From positions 310,001-374,000 of the forward strand of contig JAHBVT010000001.1 in the NCBI GenBank assembly GCA_019637355.1: a DNA stretch of 64,000 nucleotides. Reading direction: 5' to 3'. The notes beneath the pieces were generated by a model, which was given only the letters and a program-made list of their open reading frames with translations, made no database searches and had not been told where the DNA came from. Origin of the DNA: Gemmatimonadaceae bacterium. GTDB taxonomy: Bacteria > Gemmatimonadota > Gemmatimonadetes > Gemmatimonadales > Gemmatimonadaceae. The position numbers were made by a program, and so were the translations under genes. Positions 1 to 9,972 of this stretch are shown piece after piece (the first letter of the stretch is position 1; each line of letters opens with the position of its first letter).

Positions 1-513
1 GCCGTAGATCATCGCGGCGCCGATGGCCAGTGCCACGCCGCGCCAGTCGAGGCCAGCTGCGCCTGGCATCCCCACCATCACGCCGATGCCGGCGAAGCTC
101 AGCGCCAGCGCGAGGGCGCGCCGTCCGTCCAGTCGCTCGGCGCCACGCACACTCTGCACCAAGGCCACCCACGCGGGATACGTATAGAAGAGAAACGCCA
201 GCGTCGCGGCCGGGATGTACGCCAGCGCGCTTAGCGCGACGAACACGAGCAGCGCCTGTCCGCCGCCGCCCAGCGCCACGAGCTGCAGCATCTCGTTGGG
301 GCGGATGCGCTTGTAGTTGCGCGCGCCCACCCAGGCCACGAGCACCACGGCGGCTAGCGTGTAGCGCCAGGCCAGCACGGTGGCGAGGGTCAGGCCGGCG
401 GCCGTCGCCAGCGACGTGAGGATGGCGACGGCCGCGAAGCCGGCCGCCGCGAGCAAGGTGAAGAAGGTGCCGGCGCCGAGGGCGCCCGCTTCAGGCCGCG
501 TGGGGGAGTTCAT
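1..513 (-). CDS. EamA-family permease, 3' end beyond window
   Basis: Inner-membrane permease of the EamA (DMT) family; substrate cannot be told from sequence. About 170 N-terminal residues are visible from an ATG at 513, with hydrophobic helices at roughly 14-36, 44-62, 82-110 and 128-150. The segment FLFYTYPAWVA near residue 105 is nearly identical to the same position of the next gene, so the two are tandem paralogues. The start lies 23 nt inside the 3' end of that upstream gene. The C-terminal half lies outside the window. EamA membership is confident; substrate unknown. Confidence 0.85.
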   Translation of the reverse strand, partial: MNSPTRPEAGALGAGTFFTLLAAAGFAAVAILTSLATAAGLTLATVLAWRYTLAAVVLVAWVGARNYKRIRPNEMLQLVALGGGGQALLVFVALSALAYIPAATLAFLFYTYPAWVALVQSVRGAERLDGRRALALALSFAGIGVMVGMPGAAGLDWRGVALAIGAAMIYG

Positions 514-1380
514 CGATGGGAGGGGTGGCGCGTTCGAGCACGACGATGGCGGCCACGATGCAACCGCCGCCGAGGAGGGTCGGCACGCCGAGCGGCTGCC
601 GGAGGATGAGCAACGCGAGCACGGCGGTGAACAGCGGCTCGGTGGTGGAGAGGATTGCCGCGCGCACGGGCCCGACGACGGCGAGTCCGCGCAGAAAGGT
701 CAGGAAGGCGACGACCGTGCAGTACAGCGCCAAGATCGCCGCGAAGCCCCAGGCCAGCGGGCTCATCGTGCGCAGCAGCACGCCGTCGAGCGCCGCCGCG
801 ATCGCGAAGATCGTCGCTGCGCCGGCAATGAGGAACGCCGACGCCGTCTCCGGTGCGAGCGTGCCGCGCAGGCGCTGCAACAGCGGGATGTACAGCGCGT
901 AGATCACTGCCGAGAGCAGCGCACGCCAGACACCGGGCCAGGGCAGGGCAAGGTTCCAGGGCGCACCGACCATCATCGTGATGCCCAGCAGCGCGAGCGC
1001 CAGTGCTGCCACGCGCACGGGCGTCAGCCGCTCGAGTCCAGCTACGGCGGCGAATATCGCCACCCAGGCCGGATATGTATAGAAGAGGAAGCCGAGCGAC
1101 GCCGCGGGCAGCCACTGCAGGGCCGACAGCGAGAAGTACGTGACCAGCGACTGCCCGCCGCCGCCGAGCACCATCAGCGCCAGCACGCGTTGCCACGGCA
1201 CGTCGGCAAGCGCGCGCGGCCCGGCGAGCGCGGCCAGCACCGGCGCCGCGAGTGCGTAGCGCCAGGCCATCAGCGTCAGCAGCCCGACGCCGACGCGCGC
1301 CCCGAGCGTCGTGACGATGCTTAGCGCCCCGTATGCGCTCGCCGACGCGATGATCAGCAGTGCGGCCCGGCGGGATGTGG

Positions 1381-1384
<4 letters not shown>
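491..1384 (-). CDS. EamA-family permease, probable CTG start
   Basis: Second EamA (DMT) permease, about 297 residues with some ten predicted helices and two EamA repeats. The first ATG (1270) would remove helix 1. In-frame sequence upstream still encodes a hydrophobic helix (AALLIIASAYG, then SIVTTLGARVG) that aligns with helix 1 of the neighbouring paralogue, and no ATG, GTG or TTG occurs in frame there. A CTG at 1384-1382 overlaps the mgtE stop as CTGA, the same 4-nt geometry (NTGA) used by many gene pairs in this window, so I place the start there. A conservative alternative is 491..1270 (259 aa). Substrate unknown. Confidence 0.75.
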
Positions 1385-2796
<1,412 letters not shown>

Positions 2797-2913
2797 AGGA
2801 GCGGCGGACGGGGATGCCCGAAAGTAAGCCGGGCGGCGGACGGGTGGAACCCGCAGCGGATGGAAGGACGAAACCCTTTGCCGCGTCTGTCTGTCGAAAC
2901 TGGCACGACACCA

Positions 2914-2927
2914 CGGGCGTACGCCCG
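2914..2927. promoter_or_regulatory. 14-bp perfect palindrome, divergent mgtE/DUF5916 region
   Basis: CGGGCGTACGCCCG is a perfect dyad in the 193-nt region between the divergent mgtE and DUF5916 genes, 63 nt before the DUF5916 ATG. It could be an operator, but short palindromes arise by chance in GC-rich DNA and no promoter boxes were clear. Confidence 0.25.
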
Positions 2928-2989
2928 CCTACGCCGTCCCACGCAGGGCCCGTCCCCCACCGGGTACCTCACACACCCGGATCGTTCCG

Positions 2990-5521
2990 ATGTTCGTTGA
3001 GCTCTTGCTCGCCTTTCAGACGGTGGTGGCCACCGGCCCTGCAGCCCCGCCGCGCGAGCGTGCGAAGGATCCGCCGCCCCCGCGCAGCATCCCCGCCCCG
3101 ACTGCCCGCGGCGCCACGGCCGCCCGCGCCGAAGTCCCGCCCGTGCTCGATGGCCTCGACACCGACGAGGTCTGGCGCAGCGCACCGGCCATCACGCAGT
3201 TCCGGCAGTTTGATCCGGTGGAAGACGGTGACCCTCGCTACCGCACCGAGGCTCGCGTCGCCTACGATGCCAAGTACCTCTATGTGTTCGTGCGCGCCTA
3301 TGATCCGGCGCCCGATTCCGTGATGGCCTTCCTCTCGCGCCGCGACGCCCGCACGCAGAGCGACTACATCCACCTGATGGTGGACAGCTACAACGACAAG
3401 CGCACCGGCTTCCGCTTCACCGTCAACCCGATCGGCGTCAAGCGCGACGTCTACATCTCCAACGACGGCAACGAGGACCTCTCCTGGGACGGCGTCTGGG
3501 ATGCCGTGACCAAGGTGGACGAGCAGGGCTGGACGGCGGAGTATCGCATCCCGTTCAGCCAGCTGCGCTTCCCCGAGGCCGAGGCGCACACCTTCGGTTT
3601 CGCCATCTGGCGCGACATCGCGCGGCACAACGAGCGCATCTCGTGGCCGCTGTACCGCCGAACGCAGATGGGTTTCGTCTCGCAGTTCGGCGAGGTGGAC
3701 GGGTTCCGCGGCATCGCGTCGCCGCGCCGCCTCGAGGTGCTGCCGTACTCCGTGACCAGCGACGCACCGCGTCCGACGGCCACCGGCTTCGGCCGCCAGC
3801 AGACCCTCACGCTCGGCGCCGACGTGAAGTACGGCATCACGTCCAACCTGACCCTCGACGCCACCGTGAACCCCGACTTCGGCCAGGTCGAGGCCGACCC
3901 GGCGGTACTGAACCTCGGGGCCTTCGAGCAGTTCTTCGAGGAGCGGCGCCCGTTCTTCCTCGAGGGCGCCGGCATCTTCAACTTCGCCAGCAACCTGTTC
4001 TACTCGCGTCGCGTCGGGCGCGCGCCGCAGCTCGGCGGTACCTACTATCGCGACGACAATCCGCTCAACACCACGATCCTCGGGGCCGCCAAGGTCACCG
4101 GGCGCACCGCGGGCGGATTGAACGTCGGCTTCGTCAATGCCGTGGCCGATCGCGAGCTCGGCGATGCCGGCCGCACGATCGAGCCGCAGACCAACTACGC
4201 CGTGCTGCGCCTCTCGCAGGACCTGCGCAACGGCAACTCCGGCGTCGGCCTGATGGCGACCGCCACGAACCGCTCGCTCGACGATGACACCCGGCGCTTC
4301 CTGCGCGAAGGCGCGTACGCGCTCGGCGTGGACGCCCGTCACCGCTTCGGCCCAAACAACAACTTCCAGGTCTCGGGCTCGGCCGTGGGTTCGCTGGTCA
4401 CCGGCAGCCAAGAGGCGCTGTGGCGCACCCAGCGCAGCGCCGTGCACCAGTTTCAGCGCCCCGACTCGCGCTACGAGGTGGACTCGAGCCTCACGCAGAT
4501 GGCCGGTTCGCGCTTCAACGTGAGCCTCGGGAAGAACGGCGGCGGCATCACCCGCTTCAACACCGGCGTCACGCGGATCAGCGCCGGCTACGAGGTGAAC
4601 GACGCCGGTTTCCAGACCCGTGCCGACATCACGCAGAACGGCAATTGGTTCGGCCTGCAGTTTATGCAGCCCACCAAGCTCTACCGTCGGCTGTTCGTAA
4701 ACTTCAACCAGTGGAACGACTTTACCACCGACGGCTTGCACCTCAACACCGGTGGCAACATCAACATCAACGGTGAACTGCCCAACCAGTGGTGGTTCTG
4801 GACCGGGTTCAACGTCAACGGCATCGGCGAGGTCTACGATGACCGCGTGATGCGCGGCGGCGCCGCGCTGCGGCGCAACCAGCGCGTGAACACGTGGTTC
4901 GGCTTCGAGACCGACCGCCGCAAGTCCGTAGCCTACGTTACCGAACTGTGGGCCGTCTTCAAGGATGTGTCCGGTTCGTACAACTGGGGCGTCGATCCGA
5001 TGCTGCACTTCCGCGCCGGGGGCCGCGTGCAGGGAAGCGTCGCCCTCAACTACTCGGAGTCCGTCAACGACCAGCAGTGGTACAACAATTTCAACACGCC
5101 CGGTGGCGTCGCCTACACTTTCGCGCGGCTTGAGCAGAAGACGGCCGGCGTCACCACGCGTCTCGACTACACGATGACGCCGGCGCTCTCGCTGCAGCTC
5201 TACGCCCAGCCCTTCGTCACGGCCGGCGACTACTCCGACCTCCGCGAGGTCGTCGCCCCGCGCGCGGACCGCTATGAGGACCGCTTCCAGCCCTACACGG
5301 CAGCGGAACCCGACGACTTCAACTTCAAGCAGTTCCGGTCCAACACCGTTCTGCGCTGGGAGTACCGTCCGGGATCGGTGCTGTTCTTCGTCTGGCAGCA
5401 GGGCCGCCAGGACTTCCGGAACCCCGGCAGCTTCGACTTCGGCCGGGATTACGGTGACCTGTTCCGGACACGGTCCGATAACACGTTCCTGATCAAGGCG
5501 AGCTACTGGTTCAGCTTGTAG
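2990..5521 (+). CDS. DUF5916 / CBM9-like outer-membrane protein
   Basis: Secreted or outer-membrane protein of 843 residues. After a short hydrophobic N-terminus (MFVELLLAFQTVVATG) and a Pro-rich linker, residues about 48-215 form a CBM9-like domain (VLDGLDTDEVW; EYRIPFSQLRF). The rest has the DUF5916 pattern, including FEQFFEERRPFFLEGAG near 310 and alternating aromatic/polar strands typical of a beta barrel, ending YWFSL. The family is common in Bacteroidota and Gemmatimonadota; some members sit beside peptidases, but no function is established here. It is monocistronic: a heptad repeat element begins at the last base of its stop codon. Confidence 0.85.
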   Translation: MFVELLLAFQTVVATGPAAPPRERAKDPPPPRSIPAPTARGATAARAEVPPVLDGLDTDEVWRSAPAITQFRQFDPVEDGDPRYRTEARVAYDAKYLYVFVRAYDPAPDSVMAFLSRRDARTQSDYIHLMVDSYNDKRTGFRFTVNPIGVKRDVYISNDGNEDLSWDGVWDAVTKVDEQGWTAEYRIPFSQLRFPEAEAHTFGFAIWRDIARHNERISWPLYRRTQMGFVSQFGEVDGFRGIASPRRLEVLPYSVTSDAPRPTATGFGRQQTLTLGADVKYGITSNLTLDATVNPDFGQVEADPAVLNLGAFEQFFEERRPFFLEGAGIFNFASNLFYSRRVGRAPQLGGTYYRDDNPLNTTILGAAKVTGRTAGGLNVGFVNAVADRELGDAGRTIEPQTNYAVLRLSQDLRNGNSGVGLMATATNRSLDDDTRRFLREGAYALGVDARHRFGPNNNFQVSGSAVGSLVTGSQEALWRTQRSAVHQFQRPDSRYEVDSSLTQMAGSRFNVSLGKNGGGITRFNTGVTRISAGYEVNDAGFQTRADITQNGNWFGLQFMQPTKLYRRLFVNFNQWNDFTTDGLHLNTGGNININGELPNQWWFWTGFNVNGIGEVYDDRVMRGGAALRRNQRVNTWFGFETDRRKSVAYVTELWAVFKDVSGSYNWGVDPMLHFRAGGRVQGSVALNYSESVNDQQWYNNFNTPGGVAYTFARLEQKTAGVTTRLDYTMTPALSLQLYAQPFVTAGDYSDLREVVAPRADRYEDRFQPYTAAEPDDFNFKQFRSNTVLRWEYRPGSVLFFVWQQGRQDFRNPGSFDFGRDYGDLFRTRSDNTFLIKASYWFSL

Positions 5522-5593
5522 GACGGATGACGGAGGACGGAGGACGGAAGACGGAAGGGACCGTCCTCCTTCCGTCTTCAGTCTTCCGTCTTG
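5521..5593. repeat. GACGGAN heptad repeat element with hairpin, copy 1
   Basis: Six tandem heptads of the form GACGGAN in direct orientation, followed by inverted copies (TCCGTCN), so the transcript can fold into a long imperfect hairpin. The first heptad uses the G of the DUF5916 TAG stop. The downstream half carries the variant GACTGAAGACGGAAG, also seen at 28.1 kb and 30.0 kb. The following stretch to 5798 has no convincing gene; it holds a GGGGGG/CCCCCC mini-hairpin near 5690. Confidence 0.8.
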
Positions 5594-5798
5594 AAACCCA
5601 GTAAACCCTCCGGCCGTACCCAGTGTCTGAAGGACTGCAGGACCCGATGGAGAGTGGCAGTGGGGTGCGGGCCGGTGCTGGTGGGGGGCCGGCCGACCCC
5701 CCTGCCCACTCACCAGAAGGGGTTCCACTACGCAACGCGACAACTCAAGGGGCCTCTGGCGATGTTGTGAAGGGCATCGTCGGGGGCCTCTTGGGCGT

Positions 5799-6044
5799 CT
5801 AGGCCAGCGGCAACTCCCGCGGCAGCCGGCGCAGCGTCGTGAGCACGAACCCCGCAGCAGCCACCGCCGCCCCAAGCTCGGCCTCCAGGGCCTCGAGCTC
5901 CGCGTCCCGCCGCTCGCACTCGATCTCGGCGCGCCCCAGCTCCACCTGTGCGCGCAGTACTCCAGGCACCCCCGCGAGCGCGGCAAACACCGCGTGCTTG
6001 GCGTGGACCGCCACCATTCCGGAGATGACCAGTTCAAGGCGCAC
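5799..6044 (-). CDS. Small HMA-like protein lacking the CXXC metal site
   Basis: 81-residue cytosolic protein from a GTG start at 6044. The pattern LELVISGM-(5)-HAVFAALAGVPGV-(3)-VELGRAEI followed by an amphipathic helix and AAVAAAGF resembles the beta-alpha-beta-beta-alpha-beta heavy-metal-associated (HMA) fold. Where HMA proteins carry GMxCxxC, this one has GMVAVHAK, so both copper-binding cysteines are missing. The middle is unusually Glu/Arg rich (ECERRDAELEALEAELG). A role in metal transfer is unlikely; protein-protein interaction is possible. It stands alone, divergent from the dehydrogenase at 6193. Fold assignment is by eye. Confidence 0.6.
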   Translation of the reverse strand: MRLELVISGMVAVHAKHAVFAALAGVPGVLRAQVELGRAEIECERRDAELEALEAELGAAVAAAGFVLTTLRRLPRELPLA

Positions 6045-6123
6045 GCCGGAAACTAAGGGCTCCGCGCGAGGCCGAGGACGGTTGGAGTCCCCGTCCCAGG
6101 CGCCGAACCGAATACCTTGATTC

Positions 6124-6190
6124 ATCTCCCCGCCGCCTCCCATCTCCCGTCTCCCCGCCGTCACCCACCTCCCACCTCCCCTCTCCCCCG
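6124..6190. repeat. Polypyrimidine tract with degenerate CTCCCNN units; G4-forming complement
   Basis: About 67 nt almost free of purines, made of CTCCC-type heptad units (CTCCCAT, CTCCCGT and relatives). The complementary strand has four runs of at least three G with 3-4 nt loops within 6164-6189, a textbook G-quadruplex motif. It ends 3 nt before the ATG at 6193, leaving that gene without a visible Shine-Dalgarno site. Confidence 0.6.
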
Positions 6191-6192
6191 CA

Positions 6193-7080
6193 ATGTCCAT
6201 TGCGTTCCTCGGCCTCGGCGCCATCGGCACCCCGATGGCCCGCCACCTCGCTTCCCGCCCCACGCCGCTGCGCGTCTGGAACCGCACCGCCTCGCGTGCC
6301 GCAGCCTTTGCAGCCGCCCACGGCGCGACCCACGCCGCCACCCCAGCCGACGCCGCCCGCGGCGCCGACATCGTCATCACCTGCTTCCCCGTCTCCCGCG
6401 ACGTGGAAGCGCTGCTCGACGGTCCGGACGGTCTTCTCGCTGGGATGTCGACCGGCAGCACGCTCGTCGACTGCACCTCGGGCGATCCGGCCACGTCGCG
6501 GCGCATCGCGGCGCGACTCGCGGCGCGGGGCATCGGATTTCTCGACGCACCGGTCTCGGGTGGCGTCGCGGGAGCGGAAGCCGGCACGCTCACCGTGATG
6601 GTCGGCGGGGATGCGGCCACGCTGGAACGCGTGCGTCCCGCACTGGAGGCCTTCGGCAAGCGCATCGTGCCCTGCGGCTCTGTGGGAGCCGGCGACGCGG
6701 TGAAGGCCGTCAACAACGCCCTGCTCGCGCAGCACATCATCGGCACGGCCGAGGGCCTGCACGCGCTGGCCGCGATGGGAGTGGATCCAGCCGTCGCGCT
6801 TGAGGTGATCAACAATTCCAGCGGGCGTTCCAACGCCAGCCAGAACCTCTTTCCCGAGCGGGTGCTCACCAAGGCCTATCCGCGCACGTTCCGCCTCGCG
6901 TTGCTGGACAAGGACGTCGGCATCGCTGCCGGCATCGCCAAGGAGGCGGGCGTGCCGGCGCCGTTGCTCGACGCGGCCAGCGCGCTGTACCGCGAGGCGC
7001 ACGCCGCGATGGGCGAGGAGGTGGACCACGTCGAGATAGTGCGCTGGCTCGAACAACGAATCGGCGGTGGGGCTGCGTAA
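6193..7080 (+). CDS. NAD(P)-dependent beta-hydroxyacid dehydrogenase (HIBADH family)
   Basis: 295-residue soluble oxidoreductase of the 3-hydroxyisobutyrate/6-phosphogluconate dehydrogenase family. Rossmann motif GLGAIGTPMA at 7-16, substrate loop DAPVSGGVAGAEAGT at 118-132, catalytic Lys171 in GAGDAVKAVNNAL with Asn175. The C-terminal helical domain is complete. Family members oxidise 3-hydroxyisobutyrate, tartronate semialdehyde, L-serine or small glyoxylates; the substrate cannot be fixed here. It is followed 3 nt later by a class V aminotransferase, so a shared amino-acid or hydroxyacid step is plausible. Its leader is the polypyrimidine tract rather than a normal ribosome site. Confidence 0.9.
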   Translation: MSIAFLGLGAIGTPMARHLASRPTPLRVWNRTASRAAAFAAAHGATHAATPADAARGADIVITCFPVSRDVEALLDGPDGLLAGMSTGSTLVDCTSGDPATSRRIAARLAARGIGFLDAPVSGGVAGAEAGTLTVMVGGDAATLERVRPALEAFGKRIVPCGSVGAGDAVKAVNNALLAQHIIGTAEGLHALAAMGVDPAVALEVINNSSGRSNASQNLFPERVLTKAYPRTFRLALLDKDVGIAAGIAKEAGVPAPLLDAASALYREAHAAMGEEVDHVEIVRWLEQRIGGGAA

Positions 7081-7083
7081 ACC

Positions 7084-8292
7084 GTGCAATCGCTCCGTCA
7101 TCACTTTCCCGCGCTGCAGCGCAGCCACAATCGACTCCCGGTCGCGTACTTCGACGGACCCGGCGGCACGCAGGTCCCGCAGATGGTCGTCGACGCGATG
7201 GCCGACTACCTGCTGCACCACAATGCCAACACGCATTGGGTGTTTCCGAGCAGCGTCGAGACGGACGCGATGCTGATTGCGGCGCGGCAGGCGCTGGCGG
7301 ACTTCCTCAACGCGTCGCCGCGCGAGATCTCGTTCCACAACAATATGACCACCGGGACTTTCCACCTCGCGCGCGCGCTTGGGCGCGCCTGGGGCCCCGG
7401 GGACGAAGTCGTCATCACCGACCTCGACCACCACGCCAACGTCGCGCCGTGGCGCGCGCTTGAGCGGGAGCGCGGCATCACCATCCGCCGCGTGGAGGTG
7501 GACGCGTCCAAGGGCGAGCTCGTGCTCAGCTCGCTCGAGCGCGTGCTCTCGCCCAAGACCAAGCTGCTGGCCATCGGCGCCGGCTCCAACGCCTTGGGCA
7601 CCATCACCGACGTGGCTGCCGCGGCGGCGCTGGCGCACCAGCTCGGCACGCTCGTGTACGTGGACGCCGTGCACTACGCGCCGCACCAGCTCGTGGATGT
7701 GAAGGCCTTCAACTGTGACTTCCTCGGCTGCTCGGCCTACAAGTTCTACGGGCCGCACGTGGGCGTCATCTACGGGAAGGAGCGACTGATCGGCGAACTC
7801 GACGCGCCCAAGCTCGAGCCCGCGCCCAACAACGCGCCGGACCGCCTCGAGACCGGCACACAGAACCACGAGGGCATCGTCGGTGCGGCCGCCGCCGTGG
7901 ACTTTCTCGCGTCACTGGGCTCCGGTAGCACGCGGCGCGACCGCCTCGTCTCGGCGTTCCACCTGCTGCACGAGGACGCCAGCGCGCTGCTGCGTCGCCT
8001 GTGGGAGGGGCTGCACGCGATTCCCGGCGTCACGGTCTACGGCCCGGGCCCCGATCGGCCGCGCACGCCGACGGTCAGCTTTACCGTGGACGGCGTGCCC
8101 AGCGAGCAGGTGGCGCGCGGGCTCGCCGAGCGGGCGGTCTTCGTGAGCAACGGCGATTTCTACGCGTCCACCGTCGTGCGCCTGCTCGGCCACGGTGACG
8201 ACGGGCTCGTGCGCGTCGGGGCAGCCTGCTACACGACGATGGACGAGGTGGAGCGGCTGCTGGCCGGCGTCGGCGAGATCGCGCGGCGTTGA
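7084..8292 (+). CDS. Class V aminotransferase, cysteine desulfurase-like (VC1184 type)
   Basis: 402-residue PLP enzyme from a GTG start. The Schiff-base Lys220 lies in SAYKFYGPH, the PLP-holding Asp194/His197 in VDAVHYAP, and DHHAN at 115-119 stacks on the ring. It matches the cysteine-desulfurase-like subfamily around Vibrio VC1184. The C-terminal loop that carries the active-site Cys in IscS and SufS reads VSNGDFYAST here and has no Cys, so standard desulfurase activity is doubtful; lyase or aminotransferase chemistry is more likely. It begins 3 nt after the dehydrogenase stop and is probably co-transcribed with it. Confidence 0.85.
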   Translation: MQSLRHHFPALQRSHNRLPVAYFDGPGGTQVPQMVVDAMADYLLHHNANTHWVFPSSVETDAMLIAARQALADFLNASPREISFHNNMTTGTFHLARALGRAWGPGDEVVITDLDHHANVAPWRALERERGITIRRVEVDASKGELVLSSLERVLSPKTKLLAIGAGSNALGTITDVAAAAALAHQLGTLVYVDAVHYAPHQLVDVKAFNCDFLGCSAYKFYGPHVGVIYGKERLIGELDAPKLEPAPNNAPDRLETGTQNHEGIVGAAAAVDFLASLGSGSTRRDRLVSAFHLLHEDASALLRRLWEGLHAIPGVTVYGPGPDRPRTPTVSFTVDGVPSEQVARGLAERAVFVSNGDFYASTVVRLLGHGDDGLVRVGAACYTTMDEVERLLAGVGEIARR

Positions 8293-8329
8293 CGGCGCGG
8301 GCTTCGCCTGAGGGCAGGGGCGACGCGGC

Positions 8330-8335
8330 TATATT
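8330..8335 (+). promoter_or_regulatory. Possible -10 box for a leaderless transcript
   Basis: TATATT ends 6 nt before the ATG of the lipoprotein gene, the spacing expected if transcription begins at the start codon. No good -35 hexamer is present and no Shine-Dalgarno site lies in front of the ATG. Confidence 0.25.
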
Positions 8336-8341
8336 CCATCG

Positions 8342-9568
8342 ATGCGCCGTCGCGCCGTCCTCCTCTCGGTCGCCCTCCTTGCGGGTCTCGCCTGCGAGCG
8401 CGTGGACCCGCCCGCGCCCGCGCCGCCGACGGAATTCCTCGTCGTCGCCGGCGACTCCGTGTTCTGGATCCGCTCCGAGGTCGACGGCATCCGTGTGCGC
8501 GGTGCGCCGATGGTCTTGGCTTTGGTGGGCGGACGGCTCGCCGAGCTATACGTCACGGACGAGGACCACTCGTTCTACGACGCCATCTACGTGGGCCAGC
8601 GTTTGTACAAGCGCGACTTGATCACCGGCGATTCGCTGCAGCTCTTTGCGGACACCTTGATGCGCGTCCTGGCGCGCAACTACGCCGCCGCCAATCCTGA
8701 CGAGCAGCCGCTCGGGCCGGACGAGCAGGGCAGCGAGCAGCCGCGCATCGTCGGCAACGCGGAGGTGCTGGTCGTCTCGATGCTCGGTCCCTGGGCGTCG
8801 TATGAGTACCGCACCGACGTCGACGTCATCGGACGACCGTCCTCGCACGGCGTCCGCCGCGGGGTGCTCGACCTGCGCACGGGACTGCCGTCCACGCTCG
8901 AATCGCTCTTCGGCCGCGACGCGGCGCGCACACTGACGGCCGAGGGACAGCGGCAGTGGCGCGAACTCCGCGACTCCACCTTGTCCGCCGCGCGGGCGAC
9001 GGACGGGGAGAAGTCGCTCCGCGCCGAGTACGACCGCCTGCGCTTCGACGCGCGCAGCTTTGGCCTCGACGTCGCCTCGCGCGAGGTGCAGCTGCGTTTC
9101 ACGCTGGCGCAAAGCGGCGCGCTCACGCCGTCGGCCGCGTTCCATCTCTATCCGATTCCCGTCGAAGAGCCGGCGTGGTGGGCGCAGTATCGTGACGACT
9201 ACCCGGTCCACGCCGCGGACGGCAGCCGCGAGTGGCCGCGGCACGAGCACACGATCGTCGCGCGGGCGGCGTCCGGCCCGGTCCCCCGCGTCGCATTTGC
9301 ACTGCGGGATGACGGCGGTGAGGAATGGCCGCTGGGCTTCGTGCCGGCGCCCGTACAGCGTGTGCTCTGGCTGGATGATTCCGTGATGGCCGAAGGCACA
9401 CGCGACGCGCTGCTGCGCGCCTTCGACGAAGCCGCCCTCTACGGCGACGACACGCGCGTGGCCCGTCGGGCCGCACCGCCCACCGGGGCGCGCCTGCTGC
9501 CGGCCGCGGCGGGCGTGCGTCCGTCGCTGCCCGTGCGGCGTCATCGCCCTCCCCGCAAGCGGAGTTGA
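8342..9568 (+). CDS. Predicted lipoprotein of unknown function
   Basis: 408 residues with a lipoprotein signal: basic MRRR, hydrophobic core, and lipobox LAGLAC placing the lipidated Cys at about 19. The mature part has no family I recognise; it mixes beta-strand-like segments (VEDGVYR-type, RDDGGEEWPLGF) with a Pro/Arg-rich basic tail ending PRKRS. DUF3298-like features (AFHLYPIPVEEP, LFADTLMRV) are weak. It is probably anchored in the outer or inner membrane facing the periplasm. The next gene (DUF2203) begins at or 6 nt after its stop, suggesting one transcript. Confidence 0.7.
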   Translation: MRRRAVLLSVALLAGLACERVDPPAPAPPTEFLVVAGDSVFWIRSEVDGIRVRGAPMVLALVGGRLAELYVTDEDHSFYDAIYVGQRLYKRDLITGDSLQLFADTLMRVLARNYAAANPDEQPLGPDEQGSEQPRIVGNAEVLVVSMLGPWASYEYRTDVDVIGRPSSHGVRRGVLDLRTGLPSTLESLFGRDAARTLTAEGQRQWRELRDSTLSAARATDGEKSLRAEYDRLRFDARSFGLDVASREVQLRFTLAQSGALTPSAAFHLYPIPVEEPAWWAQYRDDYPVHAADGSREWPRHEHTIVARAASGPVPRVAFALRDDGGEEWPLGFVPAPVQRVLWLDDSVMAEGTRDALLRAFDEAALYGDDTRVARRAAPPTGARLLPAAAGVRPSLPVRRHRPPRKRS

Positions 9569-9573
9569 CCCCC

Positions 9574-9972
9574 GTGACCGCCACCGACCAAGCCCTCTGG
9601 ACGCCCGAGCGCGCCAACCGCGCGCTCCCGCTGGTGCGCCGCATCGCCGACGATCTCGTCAACGCGTATCGCCGCTGGCAGGAGCTGGTGGAGCGCTACG
9701 AGCTGGCCTCGCTGCGCAGCACCGCGACGTCTGCGGATCCGGAAGCCGAGTTGCTTGCGCGCGGCGTTCAGCAGGCGGCTGCCGAGATCGAGGGCTTCCT
9801 GACCGAACTCACCGAGCTCGGCGTGGAGTGCAAGGGAATGGAGCAGGGGCTGATCGACTTTCCCGGCGAGCGCGAGGGCGAGCCGGTGTACTGGTGCTGG
9901 ATGCGCGGCGAGCCCCGCGTCGCGCACTGGCACGCGCGCGACGCGGGATTCGCAGGCCGTCAGCCGATCTGA
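9574..9972 (+). CDS. DUF2203 family protein
   Basis: 132-residue cytosolic protein of the DUF2203 family, recognised by the N-terminal WTPERANRALPLVRRI helix, a central helical region and C-terminal DFPGEREGEPVYWCWMRGEP then WHARDAGFAGR. Function unknown in the family. I choose GTG 9574 over TTG 9565 because GGAG at 9561-9564 abuts the TTG but lies 9 nt before the GTG. The last 13 nt overlap the 3' end of convergent rnz. Confidence 0.85.
   Translation: MTATDQALWTPERANRALPLVRRIADDLVNAYRRWQELVERYELASLRSTATSADPEAELLARGVQQAAAEIEGFLTELTELGVECKGMEQGLIDFPGEREGEPVYWCWMRGEPRVAHWHARDAGFAGRQPI

Noticed and set aside
2797-2989. M-box magnesium riboswitch before mgtE
   Set aside because: No M-box-like helices or conserved loops could be seen in the 193-nt region.
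5521-5593. Heptad array as a CRISPR
   Set aside because: Units are 7 nt and contiguous, with no unique spacers and no cas genes.
2969-6037. 1022-codon minus-strand open frame opposite the DUF5916 gene
   Set aside because: Its translation is His/Val/Arg/Gly-rich with no family pattern, and it mirrors a clear coding gene; long antisense frames are expected at this GC content.
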